A DNA stretch of 64,000 nucleotides. Origin: Parvularcula oceani. Its GTDB lineage: Bacteria; Pseudomonadota; Alphaproteobacteria; Caulobacterales; Parvularculaceae. The notes beneath the pieces are model-generated. The model was not told the DNA's origin and ran no database searches. It saw nothing but the letters and a program-made list of their open reading frames with translations. Every line of letters begins with the position of its first letter. The first letter of the stretch is position 1. Where the stretch lies: NCBI RefSeq assembly GCF_000733125.1, contig NZ_JPHU01000001.1, positions 310,001-374,000 of the forward strand, in the 5' to 3' direction. The position numbers were made by a program, and so were the translations under genes. Below, piece by piece: positions 1 to 8,640 of this stretch.

Positions 1-1
1 C

Positions 2-256
2 GAGCCGCGGCTCGAAGGCGACACCGTCGTCGTGCCGATCCTCGAGGAGAGGGTCGTCGTCACCAAGCAGCTGGTCGTCACCGAGGAGGTCCGGATCAAG
101 ATCGACGAGGTCACCCGCCTCGACAAGCAGAGCATCCCGCTCGCCAAGGAAAAGGTCACGATCAACAGAATCCCGCCCGGGTCCGGAGAGGACGCGCCTT
201 CCGCGCCCACCGGCCCCGGCGGCGATGCCCCCGCCCACCCAGACTCAAGACGTTAA
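2..256 (+). CDS. DUF2382 (YsnF/AvaK-type) protein, 3' fragment
   Basis: The reading frame is open from the window edge, so only the C-terminal 84 residues are visible and the true start lies upstream. The text PILEERVVVTKQLVVTEEV followed by alternating Val/Lys/Glu strands is typical of the DUF2382 (YsnF/AvaK) domain, a charged beta-repeat domain found in stress-associated bacterial proteins of unknown biochemical role. The end is a low-complexity Pro/Gly/Ala tail. It stops 15 bases before the start of a second DUF2382 gene, so the two probably share a transcript and may be a tandem duplication. Confidence 0.75.
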   Translation, partial: EPRLEGDTVVVPILEERVVVTKQLVVTEEVRIKIDEVTRLDKQSIPLAKEKVTINRIPPGSGEDAPSAPTGPGGDAPAHPDSRR

Positions 257-271
257 ATGAGGAGATCAGAC

Positions 272-1078
272 ATGGAACGCATTGTTACCGCTGTTTATTC
301 GAACCGCCGCGAAGCGGAAGCCGCGAAGAACGCCCTGAAGTCGGCGAACATTCACGAGAACAACGTGCACATCATCGATCGCGAGACCGAGGTGAAGGAG
401 GGACGCTACGACGAGACGAACAAGCGCTACCGCCATCTCAGCGACAGCTCGATCCCCGATGACGAGTTGCACACCTATCACGACGCCCTCGATCGCGGCG
501 AGACGCTGGTCCAGGCGCGCGTCGACGACAACGAGGTTTCCGAGGCCGTCCGTGTCCTCGAAGGCGGCGGCATCGATCTCGACGAGCGCGAGAAGAGCTA
601 TACCGACGAACACCGCTTCGGCACGCGCAACGCCTATGGCCGCGGCGACACGACGACCCACAAGGAGGGGGACACGATCCCCGTCGTCGAAGAGCGGATG
701 AATGTCGGCAAGCGCGAAGTCGACAAGGGCTCGGTCAAGGTCCGCTCCTATGTCACCGAAAAGCCGGTCGAGAAGGACGTGACCCTGCGCAGCGAGGAAG
801 TCGACGTCGAGCGCCACAAGGTCGGCAAGAAACTTTCGCCCGGTGAGGCGGACAGCCTCCTCAAGGACAAGACGGTCGAGGTTCACGAACGCGGCGAGGA
901 AGCCGTCGTGAACAAGGAAGCCGTGCTCAAGGAGGAAGTCGAGGTCGGCAAGAAGGCGACCGAGAAGAAGAAGCACGTCGTCGACCAGATCCGCTCGACC
1001 GAAGTCGATGTGGATGACGACACGAAGGATGGCGGCCTGCGCACCGAGCGCCGCGACGACCGCCACCCGAACCGGTAA
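272..1078 (+). CDS. DUF2382 (YsnF/AvaK) stress-type protein
   Basis: A 268-residue, highly charged protein. Residues 1-100 (start MERIVTAVYSNRREAEAA) resemble the short alpha/beta module found at the N-terminus of YsnF and general-stress-protein-17M-like proteins. Residues about 135-255 form a DUF2382 domain (PVVEERMNVGKREVDKG, then repeated KxVEKDVTLRSEEVDVER-type strands). I chose the ATG at 272 because AGGAG at 260-264 sits 7 bases upstream; an in-frame ATG at 257 overlaps that site and has none of its own. The family is linked to general stress in other bacteria, but its function is unknown. A strong terminator follows. Confidence 0.85.
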   Translation: MERIVTAVYSNRREAEAAKNALKSANIHENNVHIIDRETEVKEGRYDETNKRYRHLSDSSIPDDELHTYHDALDRGETLVQARVDDNEVSEAVRVLEGGGIDLDEREKSYTDEHRFGTRNAYGRGDTTTHKEGDTIPVVEERMNVGKREVDKGSVKVRSYVTEKPVEKDVTLRSEEVDVERHKVGKKLSPGEADSLLKDKTVEVHERGEEAVVNKEAVLKEEVEVGKKATEKKKHVVDQIRSTEVDVDDDTKDGGLRTERRDDRHPNR

Positions 1079-1099
1079 TCCCGCTTCGATATGAAAATG

Positions 1100-1127
1100 A
1101 AGGCCCCGCTTCGGCGGGGCCTTTTTT
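1100..1127 (+). terminator. Rho-independent terminator after the DUF2382 genes
   Basis: GGCCCCGC at 1102-1109 pairs perfectly with GCGGGGCC at 1114-1121 around a TTCG tetraloop, extended by A-T pairs and followed by a run of six T (1122-1127). It lies 21 bases after the upstream stop codon and just before the convergent flavoprotein gene. Confidence 0.93.
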
Positions 1128-1130
1128 CGT

Positions 1131-2570
1131 TCAGTCGCTCGGCATGATGCGCTCGACCGCCAGATCGTCGAGCTGGAGGTTCCGGCAGAGGTCGCGCAGC
1201 GCCGTTCGCACCGCCTCTTCGGTGCAGGGGTGGTAGACCGGCAGGCCGAGCGCCTCGGGCACGCAGAGCCCGCGCCCGATCGCCCAGGCGAGAAGATGAG
1301 CGTGATGCTCCGCATCCGGACCGATCATCTCCGCGCCGAGGATCCGGCCGGTCGCCCATTCGCCATAGATGCGCAAGAGCCCCCTCGCCCGCCCCTCGAC
1401 CACGGCGCGGCCCTGATCGGCGAAGGAGGCTTCCCCGGTCCGGTAGTCGAGGCCCGATGCCGCGACCTCCTCGGCCATCATGCCGGCGATCCCGATCGAG
1501 GGACGCGAATAGGTCACGAAGAGGGGCACCTTGCGCTCATGCGCCTTCACGCCTGGCCAGCGCCCCGCATTGTCGCCCGCGATCCTGCCATCGTCCGAGG
1601 CGACGGGCAGGACCGGCGCGCGGCCTTCGGCATCTCCGGCGATGAAGACGGGGGCGCAACCGGGCCCCTCCCCGCTCTCGCACAATCCGGTTGCGGGATC
1701 GGAGAGCGGCACGCCGCGGCGATCGCGCTTCAGCCCGCTATTTTCGAGCGCCAGTCCGCCGAGCGCCGGCTCGCGGCCCGTCGCGGCCAAGGCGTAGTCG
1801 AAGCGCTCGGTCCGGGTCTCGCCGTCCTCGCGGAACGTGACGGAGACGGAGCAACCGTCATTCTCCACGCGCTCGATTTCGGCATCCGTGTCGAGGTGGA
1901 ATTCGGCGCCGAGAATCGCATGCGCGGCTTCGTTCACATGCGGGTCGGTCAGGATCGCGATCTTCCCTCCCTTGGACAAGCAGCACACCCTGACGCCGAG
2001 GCGGGCGAGGAACTGGGCGGCCTCGATTCCGATCACGCCGGCTCCGAAGACGACGACGCTTTCGGGCAGGTCGTTCCATTCGAAGACATCGTCGATGGTC
2101 AGGAGGCGCTGGCCGGCGCCCCGCCCGAGCATGTCCGGCACACGCGCGGTCGAACCGGTCGCGATGACGATGCGGCGGGCCCGCAGCGGCTCGCCGTCCA
2201 CCTCCAATATGCCCGGCTCGCGGAAGCGGGCGCGCCCGCGCAGGCGGCGCTCCTGCGGGATCGCCTCGGTATCCTCGACCACGCCCCGGACGAAATGATC
2301 CCGCAGGCGGTGGACGCGCGCCATCACCGCCTGTCCGTCGATGGCCGCCGGCCCGCCCCTGATGCCGAACTCTTCGGCATGCCGCACGGCATGGGCCGCA
2401 TCGGCGGCGGCGATCATCAGCTTGGACGGCATGCAGCCGCGCCGCGCGCAGGTGGTGCCATAGGCGCCCTGCTCGATCAGGAGAACGTTCTCCGTGTGCA
2501 GGGCCGCAGCGGCATAGGCCTGAAGGCCGGCGGTCCCGGCGCCGATGATCGCCACGTCCACGGTTCTCAT
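1131..2570 (-). CDS. Dihydrolipoyl dehydrogenase-like flavoprotein disulfide reductase
   Basis: A 479-residue class I pyridine-nucleotide-disulfide oxidoreductase. It has an N-terminal FAD motif (VDVAIIGAGTAGLQAY), the redox-active pair in TTCARRGCMPSK (CxxxxC), a central NAD(P) Rossmann motif (VVVFGAGVIGIEAAQ) and the C-terminal HPxxEE active-site base motif (YHPCTEE). The cysteine loop differs from the classical GGTCLNVGC form and the protein is unlike the housekeeping Lpd at 56802-58220, so its substrate may be a different disulfide. Its ATG overlaps the stop codon of the upstream esterase gene (ATGA), which implies translational coupling. Confidence 0.88.
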   Translation of the reverse strand: MRTVDVAIIGAGTAGLQAYAAAALHTENVLLIEQGAYGTTCARRGCMPSKLMIAAADAAHAVRHAEEFGIRGGPAAIDGQAVMARVHRLRDHFVRGVVEDTEAIPQERRLRGRARFREPGILEVDGEPLRARRIVIATGSTARVPDMLGRGAGQRLLTIDDVFEWNDLPESVVVFGAGVIGIEAAQFLARLGVRVCCLSKGGKIAILTDPHVNEAAHAILGAEFHLDTDAEIERVENDGCSVSVTFREDGETRTERFDYALAATGREPALGGLALENSGLKRDRRGVPLSDPATGLCESGEGPGCAPVFIAGDAEGRAPVLPVASDDGRIAGDNAGRWPGVKAHERKVPLFVTYSRPSIGIAGMMAEEVAASGLDYRTGEASFADQGRAVVEGRARGLLRIYGEWATGRILGAEMIGPDAEHHAHLLAWAIGRGLCVPEALGLPVYHPCTEEAVRTALRDLCRNLQLDDLAVERIMPSD

Positions 2571-3415
2571 AGGTCCGATCCTGTCTTCGCGAAGAATGCG
2601 CTCACGTCCTCGACCACCGGCGCGCGGCCGGGAAAGGCGAGCGCGATCACGGTCCCGGCATGGTCGATGCCGGGATAGCGCCGCGCCTCGACCTCCACCC
2701 CCGCCTCGCGGAGCCGCCCGGCCAGCGCGGCCGTGTTGCGCGGCAGGACCGTATCGTCATCGGTTCCCGTGATCAGGATCATCGGGGGCGCCTCGGGGGT
2801 GACGCGGTTCACAGGCTGCGTCGCCTCGCGGTCATCGGCATTTCCGAAGGCGTCGAGGCCGACCCCTGCCTCTAGGGGCAGGAAGTCATAGGGACCGGAG
2901 AGGCCCGCCACCGCGTCTACGATGCCGGGCGTCAGTCCTTCGCCCGCGAGGAATTCGGGAGCCAGAGCGAGTTGGACGGCGATATAGGCTCCTGCCGAAT
3001 GCCCTGCCAAGAACAGCCGGTCCGGGTCGCCCTCATGATCCTGCGCCCGTTCGATCACGTCTGCCAGCGCTGCGGCGGCGTCCCGCATGAAGACGGGATA
3101 AGCGCCCTCCGGCGTCAGGGTGTAGCTCGGCACGGCCGTCAGGAACCCTTCCGCGGCGAACCGCTTCCCGGCGAAGGCATAGCTGTCCTTGCTGCCCGCC
3201 TTCCAGCTGCCGCCGTGGAAGAAGACCAGCACGGGATGCGGCCCGGGCCGGTCGGGCACGTAGAGGTCATAGACCTGCCGCTCCCCCTCGCCATAGCCGA
3301 CATCGTGCACCGTCGCCGTCGCGCGGTCCGGGTTCCGCGCGACCGCGTTGAGCAGGGCGGGTCCCGTGCAGGCGGCAGGGGTGATCAGAAGCAGGAGAAG
3401 AAGAAGGCGGGTCAC
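2567..3415 (-). CDS. Exported alpha/beta-hydrolase (carboxylesterase family)
   Basis: A 282-residue serine hydrolase starting with GTG. Residues 1-16 are a very hydrophobic leader (MTRLLLLLLLITPAAC) ending at a cysteine, so it is either a lipoprotein with an atypical lipobox or a secreted protein. The body has the oxyanion-hole motif FFHGGSW, the nucleophile elbow GHSAGAY, a likely Asp in TGTDDDTV and the catalytic His in GIDHAG, the hormone-sensitive-lipase/BD-FAE pattern. It is the first gene of a two-gene coupled operon with the flavoprotein downstream. The ester substrate cannot be told from sequence. Confidence 0.87.
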   Translation of the reverse strand: MTRLLLLLLLITPAACTGPALLNAVARNPDRATATVHDVGYGEGERQVYDLYVPDRPGPHPVLVFFHGGSWKAGSKDSYAFAGKRFAAEGFLTAVPSYTLTPEGAYPVFMRDAAAALADVIERAQDHEGDPDRLFLAGHSAGAYIAVQLALAPEFLAGEGLTPGIVDAVAGLSGPYDFLPLEAGVGLDAFGNADDREATQPVNRVTPEAPPMILITGTDDDTVLPRNTAALAGRLREAGVEVEARRYPGIDHAGTVIALAFPGRAPVVEDVSAFFAKTGSDL

Positions 3416-3458
3416 CGCCTGGACCTAACCCGGCGCGGCCCGGGGGCCACCCGCAGGA

Positions 3459-3740
3459 TCAGAGAATGGGCGCCGTCCGCTCGATAGCGGTGCGCACGAC
3501 CGACGGACAGCGATGCGCATATTTCGCCATTGCGCGGTCCAGAAGCGGCGCCCGGCTGCGCAGGGCACGGATGACGGCGCGGGCCGGTGCGACATAAGGC
3601 GCCAGGAAGGCGAGCCCGAGCGCAATGAGGATGAGGCCGAAGGGAATGGGGAGCGGAAAGAGGACGACCCCGAACAGAAGCATGACCGAGCCCGCCACCT
3701 TGTGCGCGAGCGCTAGAAGACCTGCCGAAACCGCGTCCAT
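3459..3740 (-). CDS. Small PGPGW-type membrane protein
   Basis: A 93-residue protein with two closely spaced hydrophobic helices around LALAHKVAGSVMLLFGVVLF and IPFGLILIALGLAFLAPYV, separated by a Pro-rich turn (PLPIPF), then a basic, Arg-rich cytoplasmic tail. This matches the putative transmembrane PGPGW family, whose role is unknown. The ATG at 3740 is preferred over a GTG at 3746 because an AAGGG sits about 7 bases upstream. It is transcribed towards the esterase gene but separated by 43 bases. Confidence 0.7.
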   Translation of the reverse strand: MDAVSAGLLALAHKVAGSVMLLFGVVLFPLPIPFGLILIALGLAFLAPYVAPARAVIRALRSRAPLLDRAMAKYAHRCPSVVRTAIERTAPIL

Positions 3741-3887
3741 ACCCACACCCTTTTCTGCCGAGCTAGCTAGTCACGTCTGCGTGCCTAAGCAATGTGGCGG
3801 ACTGTGATTTTCCGGATCGTTAGATGGGCGTCTCGCTTTGAATCCGAACCGTTCGCTCCTGTGGCGAGAAAAAGGCGGAGCCTGCGC

Positions 3888-4211
3888 TCAGCGGCCCTTG
3901 CGGCGCGACAGGCGCCTGGCATTGGCGCGGAGCGTCTTCCGTCCCGGCGCCGCCCAGGCATCGGCAGCCTCCTGCAGCGCATTGGGCGCCAGCGGCTTGC
4001 TCCACAGCTCGAGAGAGGTGAGCGCCCAGTAGCGCTGCCAAGCGAGGGCGCCGTCGAAAGCCGCCTCCGCTTTCTCGGTCACCATGCGCTGCGCCTCCTT
4101 CCGGCGCGACGGCGTGGACTGCATCGCCAGCATGGGCAGGCGGAAGGCAAGCACCTGCCATGCGGCGAACATGTCCTCGGCAGCTTGGGCGATCGGATCT
4201 GGCTTCGTCAT
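3888..4211 (-). CDS. Helical hypothetical protein, phasin-like
   Basis: A 107-residue protein starting MTKPDPIAQAAEDMFAAWQ. It is rich in Ala, Trp and charged residues, predicted all-helical, and ends in a very basic tail (KTLRANARRLSRRKGR). The pattern recalls phasin-like proteins that coat polyhydroxyalkanoate granules, but no diagnostic motif is present and no PHA genes are nearby. An upstream extension to 4295 is open but reads as non-coding. It diverges from the GST gene, and the 103-base gap must hold both promoters. Confidence 0.5.
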   Translation of the reverse strand: MTKPDPIAQAAEDMFAAWQVLAFRLPMLAMQSTPSRRKEAQRMVTEKAEAAFDGALAWQRYWALTSLELWSKPLAPNALQEAADAWAAPGRKTLRANARRLSRRKGR

Positions 4212-4314
4212 CTTGTAAGGGTCGCTTCTGAAGGTCGGACTGCTGGTAACACTTGCTGCGGCCGAACAAATCCCGGTTCTTGGCCCAGCCATCATTTATG
4301 GGAGGAAAATTTCC

Positions 4315-4938
4315 GTGACCCTGACCGTCTACCATGCGCCGCCGTCCCGATCCGTCCGCATCCTCTGGCTGCTCGAGGAGATGGGCGTGCCTTACGAGAC
4401 CAAGACCTTCCCCATTCGCGGCGACTACATGACCTCGGACGATTTCCGGGCCATCAATCCGACGGCCAAGGTTCCGGCGATCGACGATGACGGGCTGATC
4501 CTCTTCGAATCGGTCGCGATCATGGAATATCTTCTCGCCAAGCATGGCGCGAAAGGCCTCGCCCCGGAGCCTTCCGACAGGCTTTACGGCCCCTATCTGC
4601 AATGGCTGCATTACGGCGAAGCGGGCATGGGTCCTTACGTGACCATGTGCCTGGGTCACCGGCGCCTCCTGCCCGAAGCGGCGCGGATCCCGGCCATGGC
4701 GCAATGGGGAGAGGACAGCGCACGCCATTGCCTCGACGTGCTCGCAGGACAGCTCTCGGCGCATGACTACCTCCTGCCGACCGGCTTCTCGGCCGCAGAC
4801 ATATCGGTCGCCTATATGCTGCTGCTCGCCAAATTCGCCGGCATCATGAAGCATGCGCCCGAACCGGTGACGGCCTATTTCGACCGCTGCACCGCCCGCG
4901 AAAGCTGGAAGGTGGCGAGCGCTTCCCCGGAGGCATGA
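4315..4938 (+). CDS. Glutathione S-transferase family protein
   Basis: A 207-residue GST-fold protein. The N-terminal thioredoxin-like domain carries SRSVRILWLLEEMGVPYE, the cis-Pro region (TAKVPAIDDDG) and the glutathione-binding SNAIL/ESxAI motif (LFESVAIMEYL). The C-terminal helical domain includes the capping motif (FSAADISVAYML). The GTG start at 4315 has GGGAGG about ten bases upstream. Such proteins conjugate or reduce electrophiles in the cytosol; the specific class cannot be settled. It converges with the helicase gene, with 19 bases between the stops. Confidence 0.88.
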   Translation: MTLTVYHAPPSRSVRILWLLEEMGVPYETKTFPIRGDYMTSDDFRAINPTAKVPAIDDDGLILFESVAIMEYLLAKHGAKGLAPEPSDRLYGPYLQWLHYGEAGMGPYVTMCLGHRRLLPEAARIPAMAQWGEDSARHCLDVLAGQLSAHDYLLPTGFSAADISVAYMLLLAKFAGIMKHAPEPVTAYFDRCTARESWKVASASPEA

Positions 4939-4957
4939 TCGGCCGGAGAGGAGCTCT

Positions 4958-7450
4958 TCAGGCCATCATCTCCGACAGGAGCTCCTCTTGCAGCTCTGCA
5001 AGGATCGCCTCGTTCGCGCCGCCGATGATCGTCTCGCGCCCCGCCTCCATCATCACCGGCACGGCGAGCGGCGAAACATGGGCGAGCGGCTTGAGGACGA
5101 GATGCCCCTGGATCCGCGACAGGAGCGCGCCGAGGCGCCGGATGTCGAGGAAACCCGCCGCCGCATCGTTCCAGGCCGCCTGCAGAAGGATATGATCGGG
5201 CTCGTGCTCGCGCAGCACGTCGTAGATCAAGCCGGCCGAGAAGCTGACCTGCCGGCCTGATTTCTCCTGGCCCGGATGATTCCGCTCGATCATGCCCGCG
5301 ATGATCGCGCAATTGCGGAAGGTCCGCTTCATCAGCTGCGCATCGGCGAGCCAGTCATCGAGATCGTCGCCCAGCATGTCCTCGTCGAACAGGGCATCCA
5401 TATCGAGCCCGCTCGGATCGCGCCGCATCCAGACCGACAGCGCGTATTCGGTCGGACAGAAGCCCAGGGGCTGCATCCCCGCCCGCTCCAGCCGCCGCGT
5501 CAGAAGGGTGCCGAGCGATTGGTGCGCGATCCGCCCGTCGAAGGGATAGCAGACGAGGTGGAACTTCTCCGCCCGCTCGAAGGTCTCGATCAGGAGCTCG
5601 TCGGGCTTCGGCACATAGGATTTGCGCCTTTGCAGGTGCAGCCATTCCTGCACCTGCGCGGGAAGCTGGCCCCAGCGCGCGGGGTCGTTGACGATGTCGC
5701 GCACGCGGGCCGAAAGAAAGCTCGACAGAGGGAATTTCGAGCCCTGCCAGGAGGGGATCTTCACCTCGTCCGAGCGCGACTTGGTGACCAGAACGTCCGT
5801 CTCCTGAATGCCCTCGAAGCGCAGCACCTCGCCGGCGAAGAGGAAGGTGTCCCCCGGCGTCAGCTGGCTCGTGAACCACTCCTCCATCGTGCCGAGCTTG
5901 CGGCCCGGCCGCGCCCGCCCGGGCTTGCCGTCCGTGCCGCCCAGCCGTCCGATCCGGACATTGTAGACGGGCATCTCGACAATGGTTCCGGCGTTCAGGC
6001 GATAGAGCTGCGCCGTGCGCGGATCGCGGATGCGCATGCGGCCGTCCGGCTGGCGCACGATGCGGCGATAGCGGTCATAGGCCTTCATCGCGTAGCCGCC
6101 GGTCGCGACGAAATCGAGCGCCCGGTCGAACACCTCGCGCGGGAGCCCGGCATAGGGCGCCGCGCTCGTCACCTCGCGGTAGAGGTGGTCCGGATGAAAC
6201 GGCTCCGCACAGGCCATGCCCCAGATATGCTGGCAGAGGACATCGAGCGCGCCGGGCTTCGCGCCCTCCCCGTCCAGAAGCCCCGCATCGACCGCTTCCT
6301 TCGCGGCGACGCATTCGAGCACCTCGAAGCGGTTCGCGGGCACGAGCAGCGCGCGGGACGGCTCGTCCATACGGTGATTGGCCCGCCCGATCCTTTGCAC
6401 GAGGCGCGACGCGCCTTTCGGCGCTCCGAGGCAGATAACGAGGTCCACCGCGCCCCAGTCGATCCCCATGTCGAGCGTCGCCGTGCAGACGATGGCGCGA
6501 AGCCCACCCGCCTGCATCGCCGCCTCGACCCGTTCGCGCTGCGCCCGCTCGAGGCTGCCGTGGTGGAGGGCGATGGGCAGCGAGTCCTCGTTCAGCTTCC
6601 ACAGCTCCTGAAAGCAGACCTCGGCCTGGCTGCGGGTGTTGGTGAAGACGAGCGTGGTGGTCGCGCCCTTGATCGCCTCGTAGACCGCGCCGAAGGCGTG
6701 GCGGCCCGAATGGCCGGACCAGGGTATGCGGTCCTCCCCCGTCATCACCCGCACATCGGGCCGCACGCCGCCTTTCCCCTCGATCAGCGCCGCTTCGGCA
6801 CTTCCCTCCTCGGGCTGGGGCACGAGATAGCGCCGCAGCGGCAGGGGATCGGCGACGGTCGCGGACAGCCCCACCGTCCGCAGCGCGGGCGCCAGCGTCC
6901 ACAGGCGGGCAAGGTCCAGCGAGAGGAGGTCGCCCCGCTTCGAGCCGCGCAAGGCGTGAAGCTCGTCGAGGACGACGCAGCGCAGGCCAGAAAACAGATC
7001 CTCGGCCGAAGGATGCGCAAGGAGCAGCGCGATCTGTTCGGGCGTCGTCAGCAGGATGTCCGGCGGCCGCGTCCTCTGGCGCTGGCGGACCGAGGATTTG
7101 GTGTCGCCGGTGCGCGCCTCGACCTGGATATCGAGGCCAATCTCTTCGATCGGCGTCTTCAGGTTCCGCTCGATATCCACCGCCAGCGCCTTGAGCGGGC
7201 TGACATAGAGGGTGTGCAGGCTGCGCTGGTTCTTGGGCCGTTCGGACAGCTCAACGAGGCTCGGCAGGAAGCCCGCAAGCGTCTTTCCCCCGCCCGTCGG
7301 CGCGACGAGCAGCGCAGAAGCCTCGGCCCGCGCCGCCTCCAGCACCGCGCGCTGATGGTCGCGCAGGCGCCAGCCGCGCCCGTCGAACCAGCTTTGGAAG
7401 CGCGGCGGAAGCACCGCATCGGGAAGCGAAGGGTCGAGCATCCGACCCAT
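4958..7450 (-). CDS. Ligase-associated DNA damage response DEXH-box helicase (Lhr-like)
   Basis: An 830-residue superfamily 2 helicase. Visible motifs are Walker A (VAPTGGGKT), motif Ia (YVSPLKALAVD), DEXH box (VVLDELHAL), motif III (GLSATV), motif V/VI (TATLDMGIDWG; QRIGRANHR), then a winged-helix and Lhr-core C-terminal region. The short C-terminus and overall length match the bacterial Lhr-C2 group that accompanies an ATP-dependent DNA ligase and the PdeM endonuclease. Neither the ligase nor pdeM is beside it here: the flanks are a GST gene and a sugar nucleotidyltransferase. In-frame starts at 7459 (GTG), 7450 and 7441 (both ATG) are all possible. Confidence 0.9.
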   Translation of the reverse strand: MGRMLDPSLPDAVLPPRFQSWFDGRGWRLRDHQRAVLEAARAEASALLVAPTGGGKTLAGFLPSLVELSERPKNQRSLHTLYVSPLKALAVDIERNLKTPIEEIGLDIQVEARTGDTKSSVRQRQRTRPPDILLTTPEQIALLLAHPSAEDLFSGLRCVVLDELHALRGSKRGDLLSLDLARLWTLAPALRTVGLSATVADPLPLRRYLVPQPEEGSAEAALIEGKGGVRPDVRVMTGEDRIPWSGHSGRHAFGAVYEAIKGATTTLVFTNTRSQAEVCFQELWKLNEDSLPIALHHGSLERAQRERVEAAMQAGGLRAIVCTATLDMGIDWGAVDLVICLGAPKGASRLVQRIGRANHRMDEPSRALLVPANRFEVLECVAAKEAVDAGLLDGEGAKPGALDVLCQHIWGMACAEPFHPDHLYREVTSAAPYAGLPREVFDRALDFVATGGYAMKAYDRYRRIVRQPDGRMRIRDPRTAQLYRLNAGTIVEMPVYNVRIGRLGGTDGKPGRARPGRKLGTMEEWFTSQLTPGDTFLFAGEVLRFEGIQETDVLVTKSRSDEVKIPSWQGSKFPLSSFLSARVRDIVNDPARWGQLPAQVQEWLHLQRRKSYVPKPDELLIETFERAEKFHLVCYPFDGRIAHQSLGTLLTRRLERAGMQPLGFCPTEYALSVWMRRDPSGLDMDALFDEDMLGDDLDDWLADAQLMKRTFRNCAIIAGMIERNHPGQEKSGRQVSFSAGLIYDVLREHEPDHILLQAAWNDAAAGFLDIRRLGALLSRIQGHLVLKPLAHVSPLAVPVMMEAGRETIIGGANEAILAELQEELLSEMMA

Positions 7451-7566
7451 ATAGGGCACGCTCGGGAAAGCCGCTGCCCTGCCGGGACCCCTTTACGGCT
7501 TGCGAGGCACGCCCCCAGCCGACACAACGCGCAGGCGCGCACATCGTCACCACCGCAGAGAATTCC

Positions 7567-8640
7567 ATGTCTTCCATCACCCCGATCATCATGTCCGGCG
7601 GCGCCGGAACACGGCTCTGGCCTCTCTCGCGCAAGAGCGAGCCCAAGCAATACCGGGCTCTCGTCACGAACCGGTCGATGCTGGAGGAGACCGTGGCGCG
7701 GCTCGAAGCCGGTGGGCAGGAGGTCGCCCGTCCAGTCGTGATCTGCGGGGACGCGCATTGCGGGAAGATCCGGACGCTCCTGACACGCGACGGCGCCGCC
7801 GCCCCCGTCATCATCACCGAGCCGGTGGGCCGGAACACCGCCCCCGTCGCCATCGTCGCCAGCCTGCATGTCGCGAAGTCCGACCCGGAAGGCCTCGTCC
7901 TCCTCCTGCCCGCCGACCATCACATCCGCGACGCGCAAGGCTTCTGGGAGGCGGTGAACCGTGGACGGGCCGCGGCCGAGCGGGGGCATCTCGTCACTCT
8001 CGGCATCGCGCCGACGGGTCCCGAGACCGGCTATGGCTATATCCGCCGCGGCGCCCCTCTTACCGACGGCGTCTATGCCGTCGACGCCTTCGTCGAGAAA
8101 CCCGACGCGGAGACGGCGGAGCGCTATCTTCGCGAAGGCGGCTATGCCTGGAATGCGGGCATCTTCCTCTTCCGGGCCCGCGATCTTCTCGCCGAGGCGC
8201 AGACCCATGTGCCCCAAATGGTGGAGGAGGCGCGCAAGGCCTATGACCGGGCGGCGCAGGAGGATGGCACGCTGCGCCTCGACGAAGCGAGCTTCGCGCA
8301 GGTCCCCGCCGATTCGATCGACTATGCGATCATGGAGCGGACGGACAAGGCCGCCGTGGTCGATCCCGTCAATATTGGCTGGGACGATATCGGCTCCTGG
8401 AGCGCCGTGGCCGAACACGCCCTCGAAGGCGGCGCGCTCGAAAAGGGTGATGTCCTCGCGCTCGACTGCGAGGGCAGCCATATCCGCTCCGACGGCCCGC
8501 TCGTCGCCGCCATCGGCGTGAAGGACGTCATCATCATCGCGACGGGCGACGCGGTGCTCGTCGTCGACAAGACCCGCGCGCAGGACGTCAAGACGATCGT
8601 CGAGAAGCTCAAGGCCGAGGGGCGGAGCGAGATTCTGTGA
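7567..8640 (+). CDS. Mannose-1-phosphate guanylyltransferase (single-domain)
   Basis: A 357-residue nucleotidyltransferase that makes GDP-mannose from mannose-1-phosphate and GTP. The signature PIIMSGGAGTRLWPLSR is at the N-terminus, with the acceptor loop LLPADHHIRD, FVEKPD and the product-side motif IDYAIMER further on. It has the pyrophosphorylase domain and left-handed helix region only, and lacks the C-terminal cupin phosphomannose isomerase domain of bifunctional ManC/AlgA. The isomerase step appears to come from the next gene, which starts inside this stop codon (GTGA), so the pair are translationally coupled. Confidence 0.9.
   Translation: MSSITPIIMSGGAGTRLWPLSRKSEPKQYRALVTNRSMLEETVARLEAGGQEVARPVVICGDAHCGKIRTLLTRDGAAAPVIITEPVGRNTAPVAIVASLHVAKSDPEGLVLLLPADHHIRDAQGFWEAVNRGRAAAERGHLVTLGIAPTGPETGYGYIRRGAPLTDGVYAVDAFVEKPDAETAERYLREGGYAWNAGIFLFRARDLLAEAQTHVPQMVEEARKAYDRAAQEDGTLRLDEASFAQVPADSIDYAIMERTDKAAVVDPVNIGWDDIGSWSAVAEHALEGGALEKGDVLALDCEGSHIRSDGPLVAAIGVKDVIIIATGDAVLVVDKTRAQDVKTIVEKLKAEGRSEIL

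Noticed and set aside
5276..7741. An 821-codon plus-strand open frame opposite the helicase
   Set aside because: It is antisense to a full set of helicase motifs on the minus strand. Its own translation is Arg/His-rich without recognisable domains, typical of a G+C-rich shadow frame.
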